Numbered from the stretch's first letter, positions 36,051 through 45,199 are shown. The stretch: DNA of 64,000 bases from Acrocarpospora catenulata (GCF_018476525.1 NZ_JAHCST010000024.1:42906-106905), one strand, 5' to 3'. The notes: a model not told the origin generated them from the letters alone. Numbers and translations: made by a program.

Positions 36051-36284
36051 CTATTTTCCGTCGGCTGAGTCGCGCTTCGCGCGGCGGTTCAGATAGGCCT
36101 CAAGAAGGATGAGGGGAATACCGGCCAGGGTCAGCACGATGGAAACGGTGATCGCGGGCACGACCCACCTGCTCGCGTCCGGCCCGGCGAGCAGGATGAC
36201 GGGGGCACACGCCAGGAAGCCCGCCGCCGCGGTGAAACCCGTCCACCGGCGAATCCTCCGGACCACGGCTCCGCTCCTGCTCAC
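36051..36284 (-). CDS. Small two-helix membrane protein
   Basis: 77 residues from GTG 36284 (preceded by GGGGGAA); a longer form from ATG 36356 is possible. Basic N-terminus, two hydrophobic segments (FTAAAGFLACAPVILLAG; VPAITVSIVLTLAGIPLILL) and a basic tail. Unknown function. Confidence 0.6.
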   Translation of the reverse strand: MSRSGAVVRRIRRWTGFTAAAGFLACAPVILLAGPDASRWVVPAITVSIVLTLAGIPLILLEAYLNRRAKRDSADGK

Positions 36285-36489
36285 TGTGAGTTCCCCCGGA
36301 CGGCGATGAGGTTCGTTGTCTGACCGCGAACCCCACGGTGTGGGGGTCCAGGTCATTCGTTATGGACATTAACCATGATCTTGGCCGATAATCGGGAGCA
36401 CTGTTGCTCGCGAGCCTTAGTCACCGTGGCCCGCAACCTCATCGCTATGTCGATGCCCGGTGACCTCCGGGCGGCAGAAGGGCTTCCCC

Positions 36490-38043
36490 ATGACGCGAAC
36501 CCCCCGATCGTTGACGGTGGCCGCCGCCTTGCTTCTGGCGTGTGTGGCCTTCCTGATCCCCCAGACCTCGGCGTATGCGGCCAACTTGCTGGTCAATCCT
36601 GGTTTCGAGAGCGGGTCCCTGTCGCCGTGGACCTGTACCGGTGGGCTGGGGTCGGTGGTGACGACCCCGGTGCGTACGGGGACGCGGGCGCTGGCCGGTG
36701 CGGCGAGCGCGTCCGATAACGCCAAGTGCAGCCAGACCGTGAGTGTGCGGCCGAGCACCGCGTACACGGTGTCGGCCTGGGTCCGGGGCAACTACGTCTA
36801 CCTGGGGGTGGACGGCGGGCCGTCCACCTGGACGTCGGCTGCGGCGTACCAGCAGCTGACGCTCAGCTTCACCACGGGGTCCAGCCAGACCAGCGCGGTG
36901 GTCTACCTGCACGGCTGGTACGGCCAGGGCACCTACTACGCCGACGACGTCAACTTCGACGGGCCGGGCGGCACGGCGTCCCCCTCGCCGTCGCCTTCGC
37001 CGTCTCCGTCACCCAGCCGCTCGCCGTCTCCTTCGCCTTCGGCGTCGCCGTCGCCGAGCCCCTCCCCTTCCCCCAGCCCGACGGGCACCACCTGCGCGGT
37101 CAAGTCGCGGCCGACCGGCAAGGTCCTCGTGGGCTACTGGGAGAACTGGGACGGCGCGTCCAACGGCGTACACCCGCCGCTCGGCTGGATCCCGATCACT
37201 GACGCGCGCATCAAGTCGCACGGCTACAACGTGATCAACGCCGCGTTCCCGGTCATCCGCTCCGACGGCACGGCGCTCTGGGAGGACGGCATGGACGCCA
37301 CCGTGAAGGTCGCCACTCCGGCCGAGATGTGCCAGGCCAAGGCGGCGGGAGCCACCATTCTGCTGTCCATCGGCGGCGCCACCGCCGGCATCGACCTCAG
37401 CTCCGCGACCGTGGCCGACCGGTTCGTCGCCACCATCGTGCCGATCCTCAAGCGGTACAACTTCGACGGCATCGACATCGACATCGAGACCGGCCTGACG
37501 GGGAGCGGCAACATCAACCAGCTCTCCGCCTCGCAGGCCAACCTGATCCGCATCATCGACGGCGTGCTCGCCCAGATGCCGTCCAACTTCGGCCTCACCA
37601 TGGCCCCCGAGACCGCGTACGTGACCGGCGGCAGCGTCGTCTACGGCTCCATCTGGGGCGCCTACCTGCCGATCATCAAGAAGTACGCCGACAACGGCCG
37701 CCTCTGGTGGCTGAACATGCAGTACTACAACGGCAGCATGTACGGCTGCTCGGGTGACTCCTACTCGGCCGGCACCGTCCAGGGCTTCACCGCCCAGACC
37801 ACCTGCCTCAACAACGGCCTGGTCATCCAGGGCACCACCATCCGGGTGCCGTACGACAAGCAGGTGCCCGGCCTGCCCGCCCAGTCGGGCGCGGGCGGCG
37901 GCTACATGACGCCGTCCCTGGTCTCGCAGAGCTGGAACGCCTTCGGCGGCCAGCTGAAGGGCCTGATGACCTGGTCCATCAACTGGGACGGCTCCCGCAA
38001 CTGGACCTTCGGCGACAACGTGAAGGCCCTCCAGGGCCGGTAG
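36490..38043 (+). CDS. Secreted GH18 chitinase with N-terminal binding module
   Basis: 517 residues: Sec signal peptide (1-30, cut after AYA), a CBM-type jelly-roll module beginning NLLVNPGFESG, a long Ser-Pro linker and a GH18 catalytic barrel. The catalytic DxxDxDxE motif is intact (FDGIDIDIE, acid Glu333). It should cut chitin outside the cell. I find neither the 12-bp chitinase direct repeat nor a DasR site upstream; GATAAT at about 36388 may be a -10 box. Confidence 0.93.
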   Translation: MTRTPRSLTVAAALLLACVAFLIPQTSAYAANLLVNPGFESGSLSPWTCTGGLGSVVTTPVRTGTRALAGAASASDNAKCSQTVSVRPSTAYTVSAWVRGNYVYLGVDGGPSTWTSAAAYQQLTLSFTTGSSQTSAVVYLHGWYGQGTYYADDVNFDGPGGTASPSPSPSPSPSPSRSPSPSPSASPSPSPSPSPSPTGTTCAVKSRPTGKVLVGYWENWDGASNGVHPPLGWIPITDARIKSHGYNVINAAFPVIRSDGTALWEDGMDATVKVATPAEMCQAKAAGATILLSIGGATAGIDLSSATVADRFVATIVPILKRYNFDGIDIDIETGLTGSGNINQLSASQANLIRIIDGVLAQMPSNFGLTMAPETAYVTGGSVVYGSIWGAYLPIIKKYADNGRLWWLNMQYYNGSMYGCSGDSYSAGTVQGFTAQTTCLNNGLVIQGTTIRVPYDKQVPGLPAQSGAGGGYMTPSLVSQSWNAFGGQLKGLMTWSINWDGSRNWTFGDNVKALQGR

Positions 38044-38052
38044 CCGACGCCT

Positions 38053-38085
38053 GCGGGCAGGGACCTGTCACAAGTCCCTGCCCGC
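38053..38085. terminator. Bidirectional hairpin between convergent genes
   Basis: Perfect 12-bp stem GCGGGCAGGGAC/GTCCCTGCCCGC with a 9-nt loop, between the chitinase stop and the stop of the convergent secreted-protein gene. Confidence 0.8.
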
Positions 38086-38092
38086 GGGTCCG

Positions 38093-38923
38093 CTACAGCG
38101 GAATCGGAACCGGGCCGGCGTCCGGAACCTCGCCGTCCAGGTCCTTGGCGTCGACCACCAGCTTCGACGGCGGGGCGGTGATCTTCACCTTGCCGCCCCA
38201 GCCGCTGAGCCTGCTGTCGGAGGACATGACGAGCGCGCTCGCCCCGATCTTCCAGGTCACCGTGCTGGTGATGCGCTTGACCAGGCCGCGGTTGTCCAGC
38301 CACAGGGTGTAGGCGACCTTGAACGCCTTACCGTCCGGGCCCTTCCCCGCGCCGAACAGCCCCTTGAAGGACGGCGAGATCTTCGCCAGGGCGGTGCTCG
38401 ACACCGAGCCGCGCACCACGCCGCCGCGGACCGAGCTCGCGCTCTTGACCAGCGCGGTCAGCGTACGCGGCTCGAATGAGCTGATCAGCTGCCTGCCGGC
38501 ACCGGCGGCCCCCGAGTTCAGGCGGATCCACTCCTTGCCTTCCGGGAGCAGTTCCGCGTACCGGGCACCCGACAGGTAGGTGAGCTTGCCGATGGTGATG
38601 ATCCGGCCGGAGCCCTGTAACGCCTTCAGCTGTTCCGCGGACTCCTCGGGCAGCTGGTTGATGATGGGCCCGAACTGCATCTTGTCCTTGAAGTCGGAGG
38701 CGACGACCCCGTTACGGGCGAACGCCACCGTTCCGACCTCGCGTGCCGTGACCCACGGCTCGCCCAGCAGGGTGGTCTTGAGGGTGGTGGACACCTTCAC
38801 CCCCGTACCTGCCACGAATCGCGCCTTCAGCGCCTTGCCCGGGTCGACTGCCGCCGACGCGGGAGCGGCGGGAGCCACCAGTACGGCAGCACACACCACA
38901 AGGCCAGCAATGAACCGCTTCAC
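38093..38923 (-). CDS. Secreted LppX/LolA-like protein
   Basis: 276 residues. The Sec signal FIAGLVVCAAVLVAPAAPASA has no lipobox Cys, unlike most relatives. The mature part (KALKARFVAGTGVKVSTTL..., TYLSGARYAELLPEGKEWIRL) resembles the LppX/LprAFG half-barrel proteins, which carry hydrophobic molecules. GTG 38923 is chosen over longer forms because GGGG precedes it and the signal peptide then starts properly. Confidence 0.65.
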   Translation of the reverse strand: MKRFIAGLVVCAAVLVAPAAPASAAVDPGKALKARFVAGTGVKVSTTLKTTLLGEPWVTAREVGTVAFARNGVVASDFKDKMQFGPIINQLPEESAEQLKALQGSGRIITIGKLTYLSGARYAELLPEGKEWIRLNSGAAGAGRQLISSFEPRTLTALVKSASSVRGGVVRGSVSSTALAKISPSFKGLFGAGKGPDGKAFKVAYTLWLDNRGLVKRITSTVTWKIGASALVMSSDSRLSGWGGKVKITAPPSKLVVDAKDLDGEVPDAGPVPIPL

Positions 38924-39135
38924 CCCGTACCCCTTTGATTGATGCTGTTTGGTCGGATTTGACCGGAGTCGCCGATCCTGCCGACTCAAGATCACGGGGA
39001 AATAACAAATCGCTACATTTATTTGAATTACTGCATAACGCTACCTTGACGCTACTGCCTGTTCGTCAGCAGAGATATGGGCGATTAGCGTCGGTGATTG
39101 TCGGTGTTTATGGACCGCCGTCGTACAGAACTGAA

Positions 39136-39163
39136 AGGCCGCCCGGGAAAGTCCGGGCGGCCT
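39136..39163 (-). terminator. Terminator of the second GH87 gene
   Basis: 11-bp stem AGGCCGCCCGG/CCGGGCGGCCT with a 6-nt loop, followed on the minus strand by TTTCAG; 24 nt past the GH87 stop. Confidence 0.8.
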
Positions 39164-39186
39164 GGTCATCTCAGTTCACCGGCGGG

Positions 39187-41232
39187 TCACCACGGGGACG
39201 GCGCCGGGGGAACGACGACCGGCGGCCGGTCGTCGCAGGTGATGGTGTTGGGGAGCATCCACGGGGCCAGCCAGGGGCCGGTGGTGCCGCCGCCGTCGTT
39301 GCCGCCCAGGTCGGTCAGGGAGAACTCCGAGCCGGTGGGCGGGAAGTTGAAGGAGCCGCAGTTGTTGACGCCGACGGCGCCGACGTTGCGGGCGTCCACG
39401 TTCTCGAAGGTGGCGTTGCCCTTCACCCGAGCGCTGACCACCGAGGTGCCGGTGCCGTCCACCCGGATGTCCTTGAAGTGCACGTTGGTGATCGAGTAGA
39501 GGTCCTTCACCCCCCACTCGCTGACCAGCATGATCGCGTTGTAGGTGTTGTCCAGGAAGTGGTTGCCGACCACCTGGATGTCGGCGTTGATGTCCTTCTC
39601 CAGCGCGTAGAACCAGATCGCGCCCAGGCCGATGTTCCAGTTCAGCTCGTACGTGCCGGCCCGGACCGTGGTGTTGTTGGTGATCCACATCTTCTCGGTG
39701 AACGGCTCGGCGCCGAACCGGGAGCCGACCTGGATGGCGCTGCCCTCGCGGATCGGGTCGGCGATCAGGTTGTTGGAGACGGTGTTGTTCTTGCCGCCGT
39801 AGATGGCGATGCCGTTGGCCAGCACCGGCGTCTGCACCGTGTTGCGGTCGAAGGTGTTGCCCGCGTTGGCGGTCTGCTCCGACCACATGGCCAGGCCGTC
39901 GTCACCGGTGTTCCGCACGAAGTTGTTGGCGACCAGCGAGCCCGTGACGCCGATGTGGAAGTTGAGTGCGTCGGCGATCTGGTCCACGACGATGTTGTTG
40001 GTGACCTTGACGTTGCTCATCGGGCCGTCGAACCAGAGGCCCACCTTGGTGTGGTGGATGTAGAGGCCGTCGATGGTGGAGTCGCTCATCGCGCCGCCGA
40101 CGCCGTTCACCTGGTCGGTGTCGATGCGCTCGCGCACGTCGCCCTCGATGGCGAAACCGGACAGGTGCACGTTGCGGCTGCCGCCGTCCTTGGCCTCCTT
40201 GCCGTAGAAGCCGACGCCGGTGTGCACGGAGCCGTCGGGGGCGGGCGGATTGAGCGGGACCTCCTTGCCCTTGATGATCGTGTACCAGTTGCCGGCGCCC
40301 TCAATGGTCACGTTGTCCACGATGATGTGCCGGTTGACCTGGTACACGCCTGGCGGGATGTACACCTTGAGGCGGTTCTTCTTGGCGAACGCGATCGCCT
40401 TGTCGATGGCGTCGGCTGAGTCGCGGCGGCCGGTCGGGTCGGCCCCGAACAGCAGCACGTTGGCGGCCAGCAGCCGGACGTGCGGCGCGCCGACCAACTC
40501 GGTGTCGAGCAGGTCGATCACGGTCCAGGCGGCGTTGCTCCCGGCGGGCGCGGTGAGCCGGATCTTGTCCCCCGCCTTGTACGTCCTACCGAGCAGGAGC
40601 CGCTGCTCGTCGTAGAAGTGGCCGGGCCGGAACGGCTTGGTGATCGTGGGGGTCGGGCTGGTGGCGGCCGGCACGCAGGAGCACTCGGTGATCCACCAGT
40701 CGGGGTGGAGCAGGTCGGCGTTGGGGTCGTTGGTGAACGGGTACTGGTTGTAGAGCCAGGAGTACTCCGAGGTCAGCGTCATGACCTTCTTGTTGCCGCC
40801 GTTCACCGTGACGTTGAGGGGGGCGGTGATGCCGCCGCCGTTCGGCGCGTCCGGGATGCTGTAGCGCACGGTGATCGTGTTGGCCGCGCTCGGCAGCGTG
40901 AACTCCACGTACTGCCCGGCCGTCAGCTTGACCGCCTTCCGGCCGCTCGCCTCGGCGGGCAGCGTGTACGCGCTCCGGTCCGGGCCGATGACCGTGCCGG
41001 TGTGGACGGCGTTCTCGGCCTCCTGCTCGGCGAAGGCGACGTTGGCGCCGCGGCCCGCGACCAGCGCCGGGTTGAGGGCGGCCCGGGTGACCACGGGCCC
41101 TGCCGCCTGGGCCTGCGCGGCGCCGCCGAGCGTCCCGCTGATTCCGGTCGTGGCCAGGGCCACCGCCGCGACCGCCGCCGCGGCCCGCCGGGGTGAGCGC
41201 CTCGCGACCGCTCCTGTGAGGCTCCGTGACAT
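39187..41232 (-). CDS. Secreted GH87 alpha-1,3-glucanase, compact form
   Basis: 681 residues. Signal peptide with a twin-arginine-like start (RRSPRRAAAAVAAVALA), the same N-terminal beta-sandwich as the 13433 gene (EQEAENAVHTGTVIGPD) and the GH87 beta-helix. Asp421, Asp444 and Asp445 (QIADALNFH, NTGDDGLAMW) keep the catalytic spacing. It lacks the Ser-Pro linkers and discoidin modules and carries an insertion with ITECSCVPAATS. ATG 41232 is chosen because it starts the signal peptide. It probably works with the modular GH87, e.g. on soluble versus insoluble glucan (inference). Confidence 0.85.
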   Translation of the reverse strand: MSRSLTGAVARRSPRRAAAAVAAVALATTGISGTLGGAAQAQAAGPVVTRAALNPALVAGRGANVAFAEQEAENAVHTGTVIGPDRSAYTLPAEASGRKAVKLTAGQYVEFTLPSAANTITVRYSIPDAPNGGGITAPLNVTVNGGNKKVMTLTSEYSWLYNQYPFTNDPNADLLHPDWWITECSCVPAATSPTPTITKPFRPGHFYDEQRLLLGRTYKAGDKIRLTAPAGSNAAWTVIDLLDTELVGAPHVRLLAANVLLFGADPTGRRDSADAIDKAIAFAKKNRLKVYIPPGVYQVNRHIIVDNVTIEGAGNWYTIIKGKEVPLNPPAPDGSVHTGVGFYGKEAKDGGSRNVHLSGFAIEGDVRERIDTDQVNGVGGAMSDSTIDGLYIHHTKVGLWFDGPMSNVKVTNNIVVDQIADALNFHIGVTGSLVANNFVRNTGDDGLAMWSEQTANAGNTFDRNTVQTPVLANGIAIYGGKNNTVSNNLIADPIREGSAIQVGSRFGAEPFTEKMWITNNTTVRAGTYELNWNIGLGAIWFYALEKDINADIQVVGNHFLDNTYNAIMLVSEWGVKDLYSITNVHFKDIRVDGTGTSVVSARVKGNATFENVDARNVGAVGVNNCGSFNFPPTGSEFSLTDLGGNDGGGTTGPWLAPWMLPNTITCDDRPPVVVPPAPSPW

Positions 41233-41303
41233 CGAATGCTCGTTTCTCTTGGGGGGTGAAACCCCACCGGCGCTCGCCCCCGGACGCCGTTGAGGATGCC
41301 GTG

Positions 41304-41333
41304 ACGTTAGAACCCCTGTGCCCCGTTCCACAA
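41304..41333 (-). promoter_or_regulatory. Possible promoter of the second GH87 gene
   Basis: Minus strand TTGTGG (41333-41328), 18 nt, TAACGT (41309-41304). Upstream (41360-41420) are several GCAAG/CTTGC half-sites, including the palindrome CTTGCAAG at 41412-41419. Otherwise the gene-free stretch 41233-41558 shows nothing. Confidence 0.35.
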
Positions 41334-41558
41334 AGCTTCTGCACGGTAGTTTCGTTGGATTGCTAGCCAACTGCAAGCATCTCTTAGCTTCTTGCGTAGC
41401 GCATATCGAGTCTTGCAAGCTCCCGCAACGCACAGTCACAGGTCAGCCCCGGTGAGCCGTCGGGCACGGGATTGTGTCGGTGCCGTCTGGCAAGGTGGGG
41501 AATCGGCCGCGACCCTCGGAGGTTCGCACCGGCAGTCAGGAACTCATGGGGAGAGGCG

Positions 41559-42374
41559 ATGGAACGCGAGCTCACGGTGATGGCCGTTCATGCCCATCCG
41601 GACGACGAGGTGATGGGCACCGGCGGCATGCTGGCGCGGTACGCCGACGAGGGCATCCGGACCGTGCTGGTCACCTGTACCAACGGGGAGCAGGGGGATG
41701 GCCCCGGCGGGGTGAAACCGGGCGAGGAGGGGCACGACGACGACGCCGTGGCCCGCGTGCGGCTGGGCGAGCTGCGCGAGTCGGCGGCCCACCTGGGCCT
41801 CGCCGAGGTGGAACTGCTGGGCTACCGCGACTCCGGCATGGAGGGCTGGGCGGGCAACGGCCACGACGATGCGTTCGCCAACGTGCCGGTCGAGGTCGCC
41901 GCGGCCAGGCTGGCCGAGCTGATCCGGCGCTACCGGCCGCAGGTCCTGGTGACCTACGACGAGCGGGGCGGCTACGGCCACCCGGACCACATCCAGGCCC
42001 ACCGGGTCGCGGTGGCGGCGGCCGAGCTGACCGGCATCCCGGACAAGCTCTACTACATGGCCACGCCGCTCAGCTGGATGCAGGACATGATGACCTTCAT
42101 GGCCGAGTCAGGCGTGGAGATGGAGGACTGGGGCGACCCGGCCGACTTCTCCACCCCCGACGAGCTGATCACCGCCGTGCTGGACCTCTCCGCGTACGCG
42201 GAACGGAAGATCAAGGCGATGGCCGCGCACGCCAGCCAGGGCGACAGCGCGTTCATGCTGAGCCTGCCCGAGGAACTGCAGCGGCGGATGTTCTCCGGCG
42301 AGGCGTTCTCCCGGCAGTGGTCGAAGGTGTCCGCACCCGACCATGAGGATGACCTTTTCGCCGGTTTGCGGTGA
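41559..42374 (+). CDS. LmbE/PIG-L family zinc N-deacetylase
   Basis: 271 residues. AHPDDE near residue 11 and HPDH later give the zinc site of the family (MshB, Mca and related amidases). The sequence is closest in layout to the MshB/Mca group of mycothiol metabolism, but a general LmbE-like deacetylase is equally possible. ATG 41559 follows GGGGAGAGG. Confidence 0.82.
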   Translation: MERELTVMAVHAHPDDEVMGTGGMLARYADEGIRTVLVTCTNGEQGDGPGGVKPGEEGHDDDAVARVRLGELRESAAHLGLAEVELLGYRDSGMEGWAGNGHDDAFANVPVEVAAARLAELIRRYRPQVLVTYDERGGYGHPDHIQAHRVAVAAAELTGIPDKLYYMATPLSWMQDMMTFMAESGVEMEDWGDPADFSTPDELITAVLDLSAYAERKIKAMAAHASQGDSAFMLSLPEELQRRMFSGEAFSRQWSKVSAPDHEDDLFAGLR

Positions 42375-42379
42375 TCCAT

Positions 42380-42403
42380 GTTTCGCTCCCGCGCCCCGGG
42401 TAG
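42380..42403 (+). promoter_or_regulatory. SigB-type promoter of the PRC-barrel gene
   Basis: GTTT (42380-42383), 14 nt, GGGTAG (42398-42403). This matches the GNNT-N14-16-GGGTAY pattern of actinomycete SigB/SigF-class promoters. The start codon is 30 nt downstream behind GAAGGGAGAG. Confidence 0.65.
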
Positions 42404-42433
42404 TTGGCCCGGTGACGAAGGGAGAGAGAAACC

Positions 42434-42793
42434 ATGACACCGGATCTGTGGTCGTACCGTTCCGACGTGTACGGCACCGGACAGACCCTCGACGTCATCG
42501 GGTACGACGTCGAGGCCGCGGACGGCAAGATCGGTTCCGTGGACGAGGCAACCCAGGAGGTCGGCCAGAGCTACCTCATCGTCGACACCGGCCCGTGGAT
42601 CTTCGGTAAGAAGGTCATGCTGCCGGCGGCTGTGGTCACCCAGATCGATCCGCAGGAGCGGAAGGTCTTCGTGACCCGCACCAAGCAGGAGATCAAGAAC
42701 GCTCCTGAGTTCGACGAATCGGCGTTCAAGGAAACGGCCTACCGGGACCGCCTCGGGGACTACTACGGACGCTTCCCCTACGGGATGGCGTAA
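42434..42793 (+). CDS. PRC-barrel domain stress protein
   Basis: 119 residues. A PRC-barrel beta domain (DVIGYDVEAADGKIGSVDEA; SYLIVDTGPWIFGKKVMLPA) with a charged C-terminal tail ending DYYGRFPYG. Such proteins are abundant under osmotic or general stress in actinomycetes; the molecular role is not known. It has the clearest SigB-type promoter in the region. Confidence 0.82.
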   Translation: MTPDLWSYRSDVYGTGQTLDVIGYDVEAADGKIGSVDEATQEVGQSYLIVDTGPWIFGKKVMLPAAVVTQIDPQERKVFVTRTKQEIKNAPEFDESAFKETAYRDRLGDYYGRFPYGMA

Positions 42794-42822
42794 CGGGGAA
42801 ACCCCGATCAATCCCCTAGTTG

Positions 42823-42852
42823 AAGGGCCGCGCCCGCCGGGCGCGGCCCTTC
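42823..42852. terminator. Hairpin terminator after the PRC-barrel gene
   Basis: 12-bp stem AAGGGCCGCGCC/GGCGCGGCCCTT with a 5-nt loop, between two convergent genes. Confidence 0.75.
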
Positions 42853-42861
42853 TCATGGTGT

Positions 42862-43476
42862 TCAGGGCCAGACCACGCCGGGGGTGGGCACCGGCCGCTC
42901 GATCACGTGCAGCCGCTCCAGCAGCACCAGGAAGGTGGACGCGTAGGGCGAGAACGCCAGGACCGCGGCCACCTTGTTCCAGTCCACCTGCTCCCGCATC
43001 GCCCGCACGGTGGGCAGCAGCCCGCTGTAGTCGCAGGTGTGCTCCGACAGTGGCAGCAGCCACGAGATCACCAGATCGGTGGCCTCCAGCACGGGCAGGC
43101 TGAGCGCCGCCACGCTCACCGGGTCGGCACGGGCGATCATGGCATCGGTCACCGGATGGTCGCCCAGCGAGAAGATCAGATCCACCAGCACGCCATCCGG
43201 ATCGTACGCCTTGACCAGCCAGTCCTCAGGCGGCCTTTCGGTACGGAACCCCAGCCCTTCCAGGGTCTTCAGGGCGAGTGGGACGTCCTCGGCGACCAGT
43301 GCGAAATCGACGTCGTGGAGGGAGGGGGCGGCGCCCCTGGCGTACCCGCCGCAACCGCCGGCCAGGGCGAAGCGCACGCCCGCCTCCTTGAGGCCGGAGC
43401 CGGCGCGCTTCAGCGTGCCCAGGATGGTGTCGGTGACTTCATGCGTGTGACTGCCCACCTGCACCGATTGCCCCAT
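42862..43476 (-). CDS. Nucleotidyltransferase-fold protein
   Basis: 204 residues from ATG 43476 (a TTG at 43494 is the longer option). The block FALAGGCGGYARG followed by HDVDFALV matches the GG-x-x-x-x-R and D-x-D elements of minimal nucleotidyltransferases (aminoglycoside adenylyltransferase-like). Substrate unknown. It is divergent from the DUF6328 gene. Confidence 0.7.
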   Translation of the reverse strand: MGQSVQVGSHTHEVTDTILGTLKRAGSGLKEAGVRFALAGGCGGYARGAAPSLHDVDFALVAEDVPLALKTLEGLGFRTERPPEDWLVKAYDPDGVLVDLIFSLGDHPVTDAMIARADPVSVAALSLPVLEATDLVISWLLPLSEHTCDYSGLLPTVRAMREQVDWNKVAAVLAFSPYASTFLVLLERLHVIERPVPTPGVVWP

Positions 43477-43479
43477 CAC

Positions 43480-43504
43480 GTTCGGATCAAACAATCAGGG
43501 GTAG
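43480..43504 (+). promoter_or_regulatory. SigB-type promoter of the DUF6328 gene
   Basis: GTTC (43480-43483), 15 nt, GGGTAG (43499-43504). The start codon follows 11 nt after the -10 box, so the transcript is nearly leaderless. Confidence 0.6.
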
Positions 43505-43515
43505 AAGCCGCTGCC

Positions 43516-44019
43516 ATGGCCGACGAACCGCGCGTCCTGTTACGCAACCCCGACGAGAATCCCAAGGAGCGGGTGGACCGGGAGCTCGGTGAGCTGTTGC
43601 AGGGGCTGCGGGTGGCCGCCACCGGCGTGCAGGTGCTGTTCGCCTTCCTGCTGACGCTGCCCTTCTCCAACGGCTTCGGGAAAGTGGACGAAACCGGCAG
43701 GTGGCTGTTCTACGTGGCCCTGGTGACGGCGGCCACCGCCTCCATCTGCCTGATCGCCCCCGCCACCCAGCAGCGCGTCCTGTTCCGGTCGGGGCTGAAG
43801 GAGATCATGTTGCACCGGGCCAACACCCTGGCCCTGCTCGGTGGCATCACGATCGCGATCTCGATGACCTGCTCGGCCGGCCTGGCCGTGCTGGTGTTCC
43901 TCGGCGGCCGGCCGGCCGCGTTCCTGGCCGGCGGGATCGCGGTGCTGAGCGCCTGGCTCTGGTTCCTCCAGCCGCTGTACACGCGCTACCGCAACCGGGG
44001 CAGCACGACCGAGGAGTAG
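43516..44019 (+). CDS. DUF6328 family membrane protein
   Basis: 167 residues. A charged N-terminus (NPKERVDRELGELLQGLRVA) is followed by four membrane segments starting VQVLFAFLLTLPF, the mark of DUF6328. Function unknown; commonly found with stress genes. The last 34 nt overlap the convergent LLM oxidoreductase gene. Confidence 0.82.
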   Translation: MADEPRVLLRNPDENPKERVDRELGELLQGLRVAATGVQVLFAFLLTLPFSNGFGKVDETGRWLFYVALVTAATASICLIAPATQQRVLFRSGLKEIMLHRANTLALLGGITIAISMTCSAGLAVLVFLGGRPAAFLAGGIAVLSAWLWFLQPLYTRYRNRGSTTEE

Positions 44020-44933
44020 AACTCGAAGAACCCCTCCTGCTCCGGCCCGATCTGCGAGATGTAGACCTCGTCGTATCCCGCGTCCACGTACGCCCGCACG
44101 GCGGCGAGGTGCACCTCGGGGTCGGGTCCGCAGGGCAGTTGGAGCGATTCCGGGGTGACCAGGGTGGACAGCTGCTCGAACTGCCGGGGCAGCGGCAGGA
44201 GCTGGGCGGCCTCCCCGGGGATGCCCTCGGTCGGCCAGAGCCGGTGCGCGGTGGCCCGGGCCTCGCTCTCGTCGGTGCCCCAGCAGACCTTGAGCCCTGC
44301 GGCGGCCGGTTTGCCCGCGCCGCCCGACTTGCGGAAGGCGTCCACCAGGTCGGCGTCGGGCATGGCGGACACGTAGCCGTCGCCGATGCGCCCGGCCAGC
44401 TGCACGGACTTGGGGCCGAACCCGGAGACGTACACGGGCGGCGGTTCGTCCGGGAGGCTGTAGATCCGGGCGGTCTCCACGTCGTAGAACTCGCCGTGGT
44501 GGGTGACCAGCTTGCCTGACCACAGGTCGCGCATGAGCTCGACCGCCTCCTCCAGCATGCGCCGCCGGTCCGCCGCCGGGGGCCAGGGTGCGCCGAGGAT
44601 GTGCTCGTTGAGGGCTTCGCCCGTACCGACGCCGAGCCGGAAGCGGCCGTCCAGCAGCAGCTGGGCGGTGGCGGCGGCCTGCGCCACGATGGCCGGGTGC
44701 ATCCGGACCAGCGGGCAGGTCACGGCGGTGGTGACGGGCAGCGTGACGGCTTCGGAGAGCGCGCCGATGACCGCCCAGACGAACGAGCTCTGGCCCTGGA
44801 CGTCCAGCCAGGGATGGTAGTGGTCGGAGATCCAGAGCGCCTCGAACCCGGCCTGTTCGGCGAGTTTGGCCTGCCGGACCAGTTCTTTGGGCGGGTGCTC
44901 CTCGCTGGAGAGAAAGTAGCCGAATGTTGTCAT
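43986..44933 (-). CDS. LLM-class F420-dependent oxidoreductase
   Basis: 315 residues, luciferase-like TIM barrel of the FGD/TIGR03557 type: TTFGYFLSSEEHPPKELV at the start, EALWISDHYHPW, RFRLGVGTGEALNEHILG. Such enzymes use the deazaflavin F420, so the host should make F420. Substrate unknown. Confidence 0.85.
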   Translation of the reverse strand: MTTFGYFLSSEEHPPKELVRQAKLAEQAGFEALWISDHYHPWLDVQGQSSFVWAVIGALSEAVTLPVTTAVTCPLVRMHPAIVAQAAATAQLLLDGRFRLGVGTGEALNEHILGAPWPPAADRRRMLEEAVELMRDLWSGKLVTHHGEFYDVETARIYSLPDEPPPVYVSGFGPKSVQLAGRIGDGYVSAMPDADLVDAFRKSGGAGKPAAAGLKVCWGTDESEARATAHRLWPTEGIPGEAAQLLPLPRQFEQLSTLVTPESLQLPCGPDPEVHLAAVRAYVDAGYDEVYISQIGPEQEGFFEFYSSVVLPRLR

Positions 44934-44960
44934 ATGAGACCCCTGCCCCTATCTCATGGC

Positions 44961-44985
44961 GTTAATGACCCTTTCGCTCGGGCAG
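44961..44985 (+). promoter_or_regulatory. SigB-like promoter of the GPGG gene
   Basis: GTTA (44961-44964), 15 nt, GGGCAG (44980-44985). The ATG at 44995 follows after 9 nt. The -10 box has C for T at the fourth base, so confidence is lower. Confidence 0.45.
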
Positions 44986-44994
44986 TGGGGGGCC

Positions 44995-45144
44995 ATGGCT
45001 ACTCTGCTTTGGCTTATCGCCGTTGTACTGGTAATCGCCGGGATCTACGTCATCCTGGCCCGCCGGGACATCCTCTGGGGGATCGTCCTGATCGTCCTCG
45101 GCTTCCTCGTCGGACCGGGTGGCATCAGCATCTTCAATGTCTAG
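44995..45144 (+). CDS. GPGG-motif small membrane protein
   Basis: 49 residues, two hydrophobic helices and the terminal VGPGGISIFN motif after which the family is named. An ATG 39 nt upstream in frame lies before the predicted promoter and is rejected. Function unknown. Confidence 0.8.
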   Translation: MATLLWLIAVVLVIAGIYVILARRDILWGIVLIVLGFLVGPGGISIFNV

Positions 45145-45167
45145 CGCCGGGGGCGGGCAAACGTCAG

Positions 45168-45199
45168 CCAACGGGCCGAGGAACGCCTCGGCCCGTTGG
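45168..45199. terminator. Bidirectional terminator
   Basis: Perfect 14-bp stem CCAACGGGCCGAGG/CCTCGGCCCGTTGG with an AACG tetraloop, between convergent stops at 45144 and 45210. Confidence 0.85.

Noticed and set aside
34147..36096. Open frame of 649 codons opposite the DUF2235 gene
   Set aside because: No motif; the minus strand has CCDGTWN and the FGFSRG nucleophile elbow.
36360..36489. DasR site or chitinase direct repeat upstream of GH18
   Set aside because: No match to TGGTCTAGACCA-like sequence on either strand.
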